Notes under the pieces: model-generated
Seen by the model: only the letters and a program-made list of their open reading frames with translations
Database searches by the model: none
What the model was told of the DNA's origin: nothing
Shown: positions 44,082 through 52,577 of the stretch, piece by piece
Layout: the number at the start of each line of letters is the position of its first letter
How positions within the stretch are numbered: position 1 is the stretch's first letter
Translations under genes and position numbers: made by a program
NCBI RefSeq assembly: GCF_000241325.1
Contig: NZ_BAEI01000064.1
Span: forward strand, 79,466 to 143,465
Reading direction: 5' to 3'
DNA from: Gordonia polyisoprenivorans NBRC 16320 = JCM 10675
GTDB taxonomy: Bacteria > Actinomycetota > Actinomycetes > Mycobacteriales > Mycobacteriaceae
Length of the DNA: 64,000 nt

Positions 44082-44999
44082 ATGGGGAAGCGACGTGGCC
44101 GAGCGGTGAGCGTGTCGGTCGCCGGCGTGGCGCTGGCCGTTGCCGGGGTGATGGTGATGACCGGCTGCGCGACCGCGGAGTCGCCCGCGCCGCGATCCAC
44201 TGTCACCGTGTACGCCTCGCCCTCGCCCTCGTCATCGGCCTCGGCGTCGGCATCGTCGACGCAGCCCAGCGCCGGCGCGAATCCCGCTCTGGCCGCGGGA
44301 TTCCGACGCGTCGCCGCAGGGACCGGACTGCGGGTGGGCATCGCGGTCGCCCCGGTCGGCCCGAATGCGACGGCGAGCCTGCTGTTCGGTGACCGCGATC
44401 CCGGCGTGGCGTGGTCGACGATCAAGGTGCCGCTCGCCGTGGCCGCCGAACGCGAGAACGGGACGTCCACAGCGGAGAGCAACGCCATCATCAACTCCGA
44501 CAACCAAGCGGCCGAACAACTCTGGGCGTCACTCGGCAGCAACACCGAGGCGTCGGCCAAGGTGACCGCGGTGCTGCGCGAGGGCGGCAACCCGAACACC
44601 GTGGTGCCCTCGCAGCAGTTGCGCTCGGGCTTCACGATCTTCGGGCAGACCCGCTGGACGCTGCCGGATGCGGCGACATTCGCCGGACATCTGCCGTGTA
44701 TGCCGGGCACCGGTCACGTGCTCTCGCTGATGGGCCAGGTCGCCGGCAACCAGCAGTGGGGTGTGGAGATCATGCAGATCCCCAAGACCACCGCCGTCAA
44801 AGGTGGGTGGGGCCCCGGCGTCGACGGTGCCTACCTGGTGCGGCAGATCGGCGTCCTCACCTACCGCGACGGTCAGCAGAGCGCGGTGGCGATGAGCGCC
44901 GTCGGCGGGTCGATGTCGTCGGGCACCGCGGCGCTCAACGCCCTCGGCAACTGGCTGAACCAGAACATCGCCGCCCTGCCACGCGGCCGGTGCCGCTGA
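44082..44999 (+). CDS. Beta-lactamase-fold lipoprotein (SxxK/SDN/KGG)
   Basis: A 305-residue predicted lipoprotein: signal VAGVALAVAGVMVMTGC with a lipobox Cys, then a Ser/Ala-rich linker. The catalytic domain has WSTIK (SxxK), SDNQAAEQLW (SDN, as in class A beta-lactamases) and VKGGWGPG (KTG-like), all in the right order. It lies 76 bp after the kinase gene. ATG 44082 has GAGGGGAG just upstream. The paralogue 180 bp downstream has the same motifs. It may bind or cut peptidoglycan peptides or beta-lactams; no clear class A Glu-166 loop is seen. Confidence 0.8.
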   Translation: MGKRRGRAVSVSVAGVALAVAGVMVMTGCATAESPAPRSTVTVYASPSPSSSASASASSTQPSAGANPALAAGFRRVAAGTGLRVGIAVAPVGPNATASLLFGDRDPGVAWSTIKVPLAVAAERENGTSTAESNAIINSDNQAAEQLWASLGSNTEASAKVTAVLREGGNPNTVVPSQQLRSGFTIFGQTRWTLPDAATFAGHLPCMPGTGHVLSLMGQVAGNQQWGVEIMQIPKTTAVKGGWGPGVDGAYLVRQIGVLTYRDGQQSAVAMSAVGGSMSSGTAALNALGNWLNQNIAALPRGRCR

Positions 45000-45038
45000 C
45001 CCCGACCGCTGATCACCACGAGCTGACCCCGACCGCTG
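44995..45038 (+). repeat. 17-bp direct repeat across a stop codon
   Basis: GCTGACCCCGACCGCTG occurs at 44995-45011 and 45022-45038, 27 bp apart and identical. The first copy contains the TGA stop of the lipoprotein gene. The rest of the gap up to 45180 holds no gene; AGGAGG at 45170-45175 serves the next one. Confidence 0.85.
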
Positions 45039-45180
45039 CTCGATACCGATCGTTCGGCGCCGCCGGTGTCCCGGTCACGGCCCGCACACGGTGCGGTCTC
45101 GGTTGATCGGCCGGGCACGCGGTGGTGTCCAGCAGGCCGTTAGAGTTCTTGATGTTACTGAAGTGACTCAGGAGGCTTGT

Positions 45181-46116
45181 GTGGCGTTGTGGAAGCGATG
45201 GGCCGTGGCGTGTGCGACGACGCTGGTGGTGGCGAGCGCCGGTCTCGCCGGAGCAGGCGTGGCAGGTGCCGCGCCGCTGCCGTTCCCCGTTCCGGCGATG
45301 CCCGCGTTACCGCCCCTGCCCGAACCGCTGCGGACGTGGCTGACCCCGCCCGTGCCGCCGCAGGAAGCGTTGACCAAGTCCTTTGCGCCGTTCCAGAAGT
45401 CGCTGGCCAAGACCACCCCAGGCGCGATCGGCCTCGCTCTCGCGCCGGTCGGGTCGGACTCGGTGATCTCGTTGGGTACCTTCACCACAGGACGGGCGTG
45501 GTCGACGCTGAAGGTCCCGGTGTCGCTGGCCGCCGAACGTCGGCTCGGCTCGGCGGTGGTCGACGACGAGACCAAGGCCATCACGGTGTCCGACAACGAC
45601 GCCGCGGGGGATCTCTGGACCCAGCTCGGTCCCGGCGCGACACCGGTCGATGCGGTGACCGCGGTCCTGCGCGAAGGCCACGACCTCAACACCCACGTCA
45701 GCTCACAGCTCGACTCGGCGACGTCCTACCCCGGCTACACCATGTGGGCACTGGCCGATCAGGCGATATTCGGGGCACACCTGCCCTGTATGCCCGGCAC
45801 CGATCGGCTGCTGGCCCTGATGGGTGCGGTCGGACCCAACCAACGATGGGGCGTGGCCAACCTCGCCCGGACCAACCAGAAGGTGAGCGCCACGGCCGTG
45901 AAGGGCGGCTGGGGCCCGGGCACCGGGACGTCGTCGGCGTTCCTGGTGCGTCAACTGGGCATCCTCACCGTTCCCGGTGGTCAGGTGGCCGTGTCGATGG
46001 CCGCCGTTCCGCGCAGCGGCAAGTTCTCCGATGGCACCGCCATGCTCACCAAGATCGGTGACTGGCTCGGACGCAATCTCTCCACCGTCCCGACCGGACA
46101 GTGCGGATTGGGCTGA
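45181..46116 (+). CDS. Secreted beta-lactamase-fold hydrolase, paralogue of the preceding gene
   Basis: A 311-residue protein with a cleavable signal peptide (CATTLVVASAGLAGAGVAGA, cut near AAP) and a Pro-rich linker. The domain repeats its neighbour's motifs: WSTLK (SxxK), SDNDAAGDLW (SDN) and VKGGWGPG (KGG), plus the shared HLPCMPGT block. GTG 45181 has AGGAGG 5 nt upstream. One paralogue is lipid-anchored and the other secreted, with a receptor kinase before both. It ends 16 bp from the stop of a convergent gene. Confidence 0.82.
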   Translation: MALWKRWAVACATTLVVASAGLAGAGVAGAAPLPFPVPAMPALPPLPEPLRTWLTPPVPPQEALTKSFAPFQKSLAKTTPGAIGLALAPVGSDSVISLGTFTTGRAWSTLKVPVSLAAERRLGSAVVDDETKAITVSDNDAAGDLWTQLGPGATPVDAVTAVLREGHDLNTHVSSQLDSATSYPGYTMWALADQAIFGAHLPCMPGTDRLLALMGAVGPNQRWGVANLARTNQKVSATAVKGGWGPGTGTSSAFLVRQLGILTVPGGQVAVSMAAVPRSGKFSDGTAMLTKIGDWLGRNLSTVPTGQCGLG

Positions 46117-46132
46117 TCTCGCGTGCGCTGAG

Positions 46133-47770
46133 TCAGTCCGGCATCGAGTGCCGGCCGGTTCGTGGTGGCGGCTCCGGTGCACGCCGTGACGGCGGTGGGC
46201 TCGGGGCGTCCCGAACCGTTGCCTGTGGTTTCGGGGCCTGTGGTCCCGGTGCCCCTCGTGCCGGTGGCCGCCGTGTGGGCTCGGGACGAGGGGATCCAGG
46301 TCGCGATGACGCCGATTGTGCCGGCGCTGTTCGTGAGTCGGTGAGCGGCGCGTCAACTCTCGGGGTGCCGGAGACCTCGCCGGCTGGGCCTTCGGCGGCG
46401 CGCGCACCCGACGGTCGGGCCAGGGCCGCGGCGATCCCGGTGGTCAGCGGCACCGACAGCGCGATGGCGATACCGCCGACGAACGATCGCGCCAACTCGA
46501 CGGCGACGGTGTCGCTGGTCAGCAGCGAACCGAACGGCTGGCGCGCCACCGAGAACAACAGCAACAGTGGCAAAGCGCTACCGGCATAGGCGAACACCAG
46601 GGTGTAGACGGTGGACGCGATGTGATCGCGTCCCACCCGCATGGCCGCGCGGAAGGTGGCCAGGCGGCTCGGCTCCCCGGCCGCGGCGAGTTCGAACGCA
46701 GCCGACGCCTGGGTGATCGTCACGTCATTGAGCACACCGAGCGTACCGATGATGAAACCGGCAAGCAGCAGACCGCTGACCGAGATGCCCCCCTGGTAGA
46801 CCTGCAGATTCGTCGTCTGATCGCTGGAGAGTCCGGTGAGGTTCATGGTGGTGATCGACGCCCAGCTCAACACCCCGGCCAGGAGCAACGACATCAGCGT
46901 TCCGAGCAGGGCCGAACTGGTCCGCATGCTGATGCCGTGCGCGAGGTAGAGCACGACGAACAGGATGGCGGCCGAACTGACCACCGCGACCGCCACCGGC
47001 GATTCGCCGTCGAGGATGGCGGGCAGGGTGAAGGCACCGAGCACGACGAAGGCGAAGACGAGTCCGATCAACGACCGCAGTCCGCGCCACGCGGCGACGA
47101 GGATGATCGCACCCGCGAACAGGATCGCCCACACGATCGTCGAGGTGGTCCGGCCGAAGTCGAAGAACGTGTAGCGCGGTTGGCCGTCGGGGCCGGGGGT
47201 GGTGCTCATCCGGACCGCGTCGCCGATGTGCAGGGTCGGCTGACCGGGCTGTGGATCGTCGGGCGCGCCGAGGGTTTGCGCAGACGAGTCGGGCCCGCTG
47301 CCGGATTGCGCCCGGTTGGTGGGTACCTCCAGCAGCGTGTACTTCCCGGAATCGGAGCCGGAGGTGATCGACACGACGCTCTCGATACAGGGTCCGGTGC
47401 CCGCGCCGGAGATCGGGATGTCGGCGGTGTCGGCGATCGTGCCGACCATCTGATTCAGGCAATCACCGCGGGTCTGGCTGACGATCTTGCCGTCGACGGC
47501 GTGGATCGCACCGCCGTCGGCACCCCGGAACTGTGCGGGGATCGGATGCTCACCCCCCGAGGGCCACAGCAGCACGATTCCGGCGATCATCGCCAGTCCG
47601 AACACACTCAGTGCACCGATGACGATGCGTCGCGCCATGGGAGTCAGGTCGGCAGCGATGTCGTTCAGTGAATGGGAGTGACTGTGGCCGTGCCCGTTTC
47701 GCGGTACCCGTCGCCTTCGGGCGGCTTTGTCCGGACTGTCGGGCGTCCCGCCGCGCTCGCTGCTCACCAC
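46133..47770 (-). CDS. YibE/F family membrane protein
   Basis: A 545-residue membrane protein. A His-rich cytoplasmic N-terminus (NGHGHSHSHSL) precedes helix 1, then an outer domain of about 130 residues with three cysteines, and at least seven helices of the YibE/F domain (LRSLIGLVFAFVVLGAFTLP onward, with GTLGVLNDVTITQASA conserved). The last ~100 residues are Pro/Arg-rich and cytoplasmic. Function of the family is unknown; transport or cell-envelope roles have been suggested. The His cluster could bind metal. Confidence 0.85.
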   Translation of the reverse strand: MVSSERGGTPDSPDKAARRRRVPRNGHGHSHSHSLNDIAADLTPMARRIVIGALSVFGLAMIAGIVLLWPSGGEHPIPAQFRGADGGAIHAVDGKIVSQTRGDCLNQMVGTIADTADIPISGAGTGPCIESVVSITSGSDSGKYTLLEVPTNRAQSGSGPDSSAQTLGAPDDPQPGQPTLHIGDAVRMSTTPGPDGQPRYTFFDFGRTTSTIVWAILFAGAIILVAAWRGLRSLIGLVFAFVVLGAFTLPAILDGESPVAVAVVSSAAILFVVLYLAHGISMRTSSALLGTLMSLLLAGVLSWASITTMNLTGLSSDQTTNLQVYQGGISVSGLLLAGFIIGTLGVLNDVTITQASAAFELAAAGEPSRLATFRAAMRVGRDHIASTVYTLVFAYAGSALPLLLLFSVARQPFGSLLTSDTVAVELARSFVGGIAIALSVPLTTGIAAALARPSGARAAEGPAGEVSGTPRVDAPLTDSRTAPAQSASSRPGSPRPEPTRRPPARGAPGPQAPKPQATVRDAPSPPPSRRAPEPPPRTGRHSMPD

Positions 47771-47840
47771 GCCACCCTATGACGCCGGCACCGCATGATG
47801 GGCGATAGGCGTCGCCGCCGACGCGCGGAGCGGGCGACGG

Positions 47841-49304
47841 CTATCGGGTCGGCACCCGCCCACGCGCGGCCGCGCGCACCGAGTCGTCAATCGTCGAATT
47901 CGCGCCGCCGACACGGAACGACGCACCCCGATGGTTGTCGGGGAGCAGATCGCCACGTCCGAACAGCTTGTGACGCAACGTACCCGGCGTGTATTGGCGA
48001 CGATAGACCCCGCGACGTTCCAGGGCCGGGATGACGTGGGTGACGATGTCGGCGAAGGACCCGGGTGTGACGGCGTAGGCCACGTTGAAGCCGTCGACGT
48101 CGGTGTCGTCGACCCAGCCCTGCAGGGCCTCGGCGATCTCATCACCCGACCCGATGAGCACCGGTCCCATCCCGCCGATGCCGCCCCATGCGGCGATGTC
48201 GCGGACCGCCCACTCGTGGCCCGATTCGTCCGCCTGGGCGAAGGCGGCGACAGCGGACTGGATGGCATTGCTGTGCACGTTGCCGATGGGTTCGTCGAGA
48301 TCGTAGGAGGACAGGTCCAGGCCCATCCATCCCGACATGAACACCAACGACCCCTCGTCGCTGGCGTAACGCCGATACTCGGCGGCCTTCTCGCGGGCGG
48401 CCTCCGGCGTCGAGTCGGTGATGATGGTCAACAAGGTGTAGATGCGGGCGTCGTACGGTTCGCGGCCGGCGGCGACGAGTTCTTCCCGGATCTTCGACAC
48501 CACTTCGCGCAGAATGGTTTTGGTGGGTGCGGCGACGAAGATCGCCTCGGCGTTGGCCGCGGCGAACCGGCGGCCGCGCACCGACGCGCCGGCCTGGTAG
48601 ATCACCGGGCTGCGCTGTGGGGAAGGCTCGGACAGATGGATGCCGGGCACCGTGAAGTGCTCGCCGCGGTGACCGATGTGATGGACCTTGTCGGGATCGG
48701 CGAACACGCCCGCGGCACGGTCGCGGCGTACCGCGTCGGATTCCCAGGAGCCCTCCCACAGTTTGTAGAGGACGGTCAGGTACTCGTCGGCGTGGTCATA
48801 GCGGCTGTCGTGCTCGAGTTGATCGGCGGCGCCCATGTTGCGGGCCGCCGACGGCAGGTAGCCGGTGACCACATTCCAGCCGAGCCGACCGCGCGTCAGG
48901 TGATCCAGCGTCGACAGCCGCCGGGCGAACGGGTAGGGATGCTCGAATCCCGTGCCGGTGGTGATCCCGAATCCGAGGTGCTCGGTAGCATACGCCATCG
49001 CCGACACCAGCAACAGCGGATCGTTGACAGGGATTTGCGCCCCCTGCCGGATCGCGGCCTCGTCGGTGCCGCCATAGACGTCATAGGTGCCGAGGACGTC
49101 GGCGATGAACAACCCGTCGAATCCGCCGCTCTCCAACAGGATCGCCAGGTCGACCCAATAGTCGAGAGTGTTGTACTCCCACGAGCGGTCATCGGGGTGG
49201 CGCCACAGCCCGGGGGATTGGTGCGCAACACAATTCATGTCGAAGGCGTTGAACCGGATCGGACGTCGGTGCAGGGACGAGGCAGAGTCGGACACCCCGC
49301 CCAT
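47841..49304 (-). CDS. NtaA/SnaA/DszA-type flavin-dependent monooxygenase
   Basis: A 487-residue luciferase-like monooxygenase. RPIRFNAFDMNCVAHQSPGL, GRLGWNVVTGYLPSAARNMG and SPVIYQAGASVRGRRFAA match the nitrilotriacetate/dibenzothiophene-sulfone monooxygenase branch, which uses FMNH2 from a partner reductase. ATG 49304 begins the conserved part; the longer frame overlaps the divergent gene. With sfnG-sfnB 6 kb away, a role in using sulfur- or nitrogen-containing organics is likely. Substrate not known. Confidence 0.85.
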   Translation of the reverse strand: MGGVSDSASSLHRRPIRFNAFDMNCVAHQSPGLWRHPDDRSWEYNTLDYWVDLAILLESGGFDGLFIADVLGTYDVYGGTDEAAIRQGAQIPVNDPLLLVSAMAYATEHLGFGITTGTGFEHPYPFARRLSTLDHLTRGRLGWNVVTGYLPSAARNMGAADQLEHDSRYDHADEYLTVLYKLWEGSWESDAVRRDRAAGVFADPDKVHHIGHRGEHFTVPGIHLSEPSPQRSPVIYQAGASVRGRRFAAANAEAIFVAAPTKTILREVVSKIREELVAAGREPYDARIYTLLTIITDSTPEAAREKAAEYRRYASDEGSLVFMSGWMGLDLSSYDLDEPIGNVHSNAIQSAVAAFAQADESGHEWAVRDIAAWGGIGGMGPVLIGSGDEIAEALQGWVDDTDVDGFNVAYAVTPGSFADIVTHVIPALERRGVYRRQYTPGTLRHKLFGRGDLLPDNHRGASFRVGGANSTIDDSVRAAARGRVPTR

Positions 49305-49431
49305 GGTGGGCAACGCGACCGCCGGTGACCAGGGTTGGGATCGGCGCGAGGCAAAAGTTTGCGCGGGCGTCGACAAGGGTTTCTGCCGTACATGCATGCG
49401 CGGAGTGCAATACCGGAGTAGGTGTGGAGGC

Positions 49432-49941
49432 ATGAGAGCCACCGAAGTACTCGCCGACGGATTCGGACGCGTCAAGGAGAACGTGCACGCCGTGCTCGAC
49501 GGGATCGAGGAGCTACGACTGTCCTGGCAGCCCGCGCCCGGCGCGAACACGATCGCCTGGCTGGTGTGGCATCTCGCGCGCGTGCAGGATGCGCAGATCG
49601 CCGACGTCGCGGGCACCGATCAGATCTGGACCTCGCAGGGCTGGTATGAGCGCTTTGCGCTGCCGTTCCCGCCGTCGGCGAGTGGGTATGGGCAGAGCCC
49701 CGACGACATCCTCCGCGTCGTCGGACCCGCCGATCTGCTGCTGGGCTACTACGACGCGAGCCATGACGCCACGATCGAGTACCTCGCCCGTGTCGGCGAT
49801 GGAGACCTCGATCGGGTCATCGACGACAACTGGGATCCGCCGGTGACCCTGGGGGTGCGGCTGGTGAGCATCCTCGACGACGACGCCCAACACGTCGGTC
49901 AGGCTGCGTATTTGCGCGGCCTGAACGTCGACCTCGGCTGA
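49432..49941 (+). CDS. DinB-like/DUF664 protein, possible mycothiol-dependent enzyme
   Basis: A 169-residue four-helix-bundle protein of the DinB/DUF664 type. Candidate metal ligands are His in WLVWHLARVQD (about residue 48) and His in DDDAQHVGQAAYLRG (about 158). In mycothiol-using Actinobacteria such proteins may be thiol-S-transferases. ATG 49432 follows a purine-rich GGAGTAGGTGTGGAGG. It is divergent from the DszA-like gene by 127 bp. A 21-bp repeat begins 8 nt after its stop. Confidence 0.8.
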   Translation: MRATEVLADGFGRVKENVHAVLDGIEELRLSWQPAPGANTIAWLVWHLARVQDAQIADVAGTDQIWTSQGWYERFALPFPPSASGYGQSPDDILRVVGPADLLLGYYDASHDATIEYLARVGDGDLDRVIDDNWDPPVTLGVRLVSILDDDAQHVGQAAYLRGLNVDLG

Positions 49942-49949
49942 CCTCGGCC

Positions 49950-49991
49950 CGCCGAGCGCGCCCGCCAGTCCGCCGACAGCGCACGGCCGCC
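49950..49991 (+). repeat. Third site of the 21-bp repeat
   Basis: Two 21-bp units, 49950-49970 (diverged) and 49971-49991 (CGCCGACAGCGCACG core), fill the gap between the DinB-like stop (49941) and the convergent response-regulator stop (49992). Confidence 0.75.
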
Positions 49992-50606
49992 TCAGATCCA
50001 GCCGCGTTCGCGTGCGACGCGGGCGGCCTCGGCGCGGGTGGCGGTGCCGGTCTTGCCGATCGCCGACGACAGATGGTTGCGCACGGTGCCGGCCGACAGA
50101 TGGACCTGCGTGGCGATGGTTGCCACTGTCGCGCCCGACAACGCTGCGCGCAGCACCTCGGATTCGCGCTGCGTCAGCGGATTGTCGCCGCTGGTGAGGC
50201 TTTCGGTGGCCAACGTGGGATCGATGACGCGTAGACCTGCGTGTACTCGACGCACCGCGTCGGCCAGTTCGCTTGCCGGAGTGTCCTTCACGACGAAGCC
50301 GGACGCGCCGGCGTCGATGGCGCGTCGTAGGTACCCCGGGCGGCCGAAGGTGGTGACAATCAGCGAACGCACCCCCGGCAGGTACCGTCGCAGGGCAGCC
50401 GCGGCCTCGATGCCGTCGGTGCCGGGCATCTCGATGTCGAGCAGGCACACGTCGGCGGCGTGTTCGCGCGCGGCGTCGACGACCTCGTCGCCGCGCCCCA
50501 CCTGGGCGACCACCTCGAGGTCGCTCTCGAGGTCGAGTAGGGCGGCCAGCGCGCCACGTACCAGGGCCTGATCGTCGGCGAGCAGCAGGCGGATCGGTTC
50601 ACTCAT
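49992..50606 (-). CDS. Response regulator, NarL/DesR type
   Basis: A 204-residue two-domain regulator. The receiver has acidic LLLADDQ, the phosphoacceptor Asp in CLLDIEMPGTDG (near 56) and the Lys in VVKDTPASE. The C-terminal LuxR helix-turn-helix is LTQRESEVLRAALSGATVAT then QVHLSAGTVRNHLSSA. It overlaps its kinase gene by 8 nt and lies in an operon with an ABC exporter. Its likely sites are the CATGAC-N4-GTCAYG repeats at 53539 and 60241. Confidence 0.92.
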   Translation of the reverse strand: MSEPIRLLLADDQALVRGALAALLDLESDLEVVAQVGRGDEVVDAAREHAADVCLLDIEMPGTDGIEAAAALRRYLPGVRSLIVTTFGRPGYLRRAIDAGASGFVVKDTPASELADAVRRVHAGLRVIDPTLATESLTSGDNPLTQRESEVLRAALSGATVATIATQVHLSAGTVRNHLSSAIGKTGTATRAEAARVARERGWI

Positions 50607-51702
50607 CGTCGACCACCGCCGTCAACGTCGTTCCGCCCGTGTTTGATTCGATCGTCAGGGTGCCACCCGCGGACTCCACCCGTTCGATCAGTCCGCGTAA
50701 GCCGTTGCCGGGAACAGCTGCGCCGAGTCCACACCCGTCGTCGTGCACCGTCAGTGTGGCGTCCTCGATCCGGACGTCGCAATGAGTGGCGTGGCTGTGG
50801 CGGACCACATTGGTGACGGCTTCCCGCAGTACCCACGCGAACAGCTCCCCATGCGGGGTGGCGGTCTGCGGATCGGGAAGTGTCGCAGTGATATCCGCGG
50901 CACGGAAGGCGCTCTGTGCGGACGCGATCACGCTCGGCAGGTCCGGGGTGCGCAGAGCTCCGACGGTTGCCCGGACCTCGGCGAGCGCGGAGCGGGCCAG
51001 CGCATTGACCTCGGCCATCTCGTCTTTCGCGCGTTGCGGGTCGAGATCGACGAGGCGACCGGCCAATTCGGTCTTGATGGTGATCACCGTCAGCGAGTGC
51101 CCGAGGATGTCGTGGACGTCGCGGGCCACCCGCTCACGTTCGGCGACCACCGCCAACTCGGAATTGAGCTCACGCTGGCGCTCCTCGGCGCGTTCGCGTT
51201 CGCCCTCACGAACAGCGAGCGCGCGAAAACCGAGCATGGTGAATCCGACGGCGACCAGGATGATCACGACGCTGCCGTCGACCTCCCACCCGGCGATCGT
51301 CGGCACCGCGATCGACGCGACGATCAACGCGGCCACGGTGATCGCCGCCCACAGGGTGGGGAAGCTGAAGGCGGCGACGACCATCAGGAAAGGTGCTGAG
51401 CCGAAGGTGTTCTCGCCGATGATGGGCAGCAGGCCCGCGGCCAGGATGAGCAGAACGACGAAGATCCATACGCCACGCGGTTCGACCTCGGTGCGACCGG
51501 TGAGTAGGTACACCGACGCCAAGAGGTAGACCACGGCGAACAGTCCGATGAGGACGAGCCCCACGATCTTGGCGGTGTGGCCGTGGTCGGAGGTGGCGAC
51601 CGCTCCGATCGGGTAGGCCAGGAACAACATCCAGATGGCCGTGAACACCCAGCGCAGGTTGCGCCAGGGTGCCCACCGGTCGTTCGTGCGGTTGCTCATC
51701 AT
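50599..51702 (-). CDS. Sensor histidine kinase, DesK-like (HisKA_3)
   Basis: A 367-residue membrane kinase. Five or six helices in residues 20-160 form an intramembrane sensor with no large outer domain. The phosphoacceptor is His in ARDVHDILGHSLTVITIKTE, and the ATPase domain shows REAVTNVVRHSHA (N box) and DDGCGLG (G1). Kinases of this shape sense membrane state or a cell-envelope stress, often with an adjacent ABC exporter, as here. Confidence 0.9.
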   Translation of the reverse strand: MMSNRTNDRWAPWRNLRWVFTAIWMLFLAYPIGAVATSDHGHTAKIVGLVLIGLFAVVYLLASVYLLTGRTEVEPRGVWIFVVLLILAAGLLPIIGENTFGSAPFLMVVAAFSFPTLWAAITVAALIVASIAVPTIAGWEVDGSVVIILVAVGFTMLGFRALAVREGERERAEERQRELNSELAVVAERERVARDVHDILGHSLTVITIKTELAGRLVDLDPQRAKDEMAEVNALARSALAEVRATVGALRTPDLPSVIASAQSAFRAADITATLPDPQTATPHGELFAWVLREAVTNVVRHSHATHCDVRIEDATLTVHDDGCGLGAAVPGNGLRGLIERVESAGGTLTIESNTGGTTLTAVVDDE

Positions 51703-51730
51703 CTCCGGATTCTGCTGGTCGACGGTCCGA

Positions 51731-52546
51731 TCACTGCCGTGCCGTACTGCGACTGTAGAAGAACGAGGCGGTCGAGGCGAAGATCACCGCCCAGATGATC
51801 ACGTTGGCGACGGTCACCCAGAGCGAGATGTGGGTGCCGTACACGGTGACACCGTGATCGAGCGGATACCGCGCGAGCGTCACGACCCCGAACATCGGTG
51901 TGAACTGCGCGATGGTCAGCATGACGCCCTTGAGGGGGACGAACACGTTGCCGGCGAAGGCCAACAGTGCCAACACGCCGCCCATCACCTGCATCGCCCC
52001 GTCGGATTTCATGATGCTGCCCACGGCCAGACCGAAGGCGGCGAACACCGATGCGCCGATCCATCCGAGCAGCAGGCAGGCGATCCACACCCCGACCGGG
52101 GCGTGCGCGCCGGTGGCGACCCCGGCGACCGTGAGCACCAGGATCGGCAGCGCCCCCATCGCCAACGCCACGCACACCTTGGTGGCCACGTATCCGGTGG
52201 GTTGCAGCGGCGTCATCATCAGGGTGCGCGTCCAGCCGGCCTGCTGTTCGAGTGCCACCGACGCAGCGTTGGAGGCGGCGGCGAGGACAGCACCGTAGAC
52301 GGCCATGCCGATCAGGACATAGAACGCAACATTGCCCGAACCGACTGTGTCAGAGGACTTCTGGGTAGCGCCGAAAACGAGATACAGCAGACCGGGCATG
52401 GCGACGGTGAAAACCAGGGCACGCCGATTGCGTAGGACGCGGCGGATGTCGGTGCGCATGTACAGGGGCGCGGGAAGGAATCCGCGGAGTGCGGTGTCGT
52501 GTGACGCCGATCGAGGTGCGGCGGACGAGGCCGAGGCGGTGGTCAT
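51731..52546 (-). CDS. ABC-2 type exporter permease
   Basis: A 271-residue membrane protein with six predicted helices (VFTVAMPGLLYLVFGATQK first) and the ABC-2 pattern, including EQQAGWTRTLMMTPL between helices 2 and 3. It pairs with the ATPase 31 bp upstream and precedes the kinase by 28 bp. It likely exports a lipid, peptide or drug; substrate unknown. Confidence 0.9.
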   Translation of the reverse strand: MTTASASSAAPRSASHDTALRGFLPAPLYMRTDIRRVLRNRRALVFTVAMPGLLYLVFGATQKSSDTVGSGNVAFYVLIGMAVYGAVLAAASNAASVALEQQAGWTRTLMMTPLQPTGYVATKVCVALAMGALPILVLTVAGVATGAHAPVGVWIACLLLGWIGASVFAAFGLAVGSIMKSDGAMQVMGGVLALLAFAGNVFVPLKGVMLTIAQFTPMFGVVTLARYPLDHGVTVYGTHISLWVTVANVIIWAVIFASTASFFYSRSTARQ

Positions 52547-52577
52547 GGCGGGAGCTTTCTGTCGAAGGGTGGTGGAG

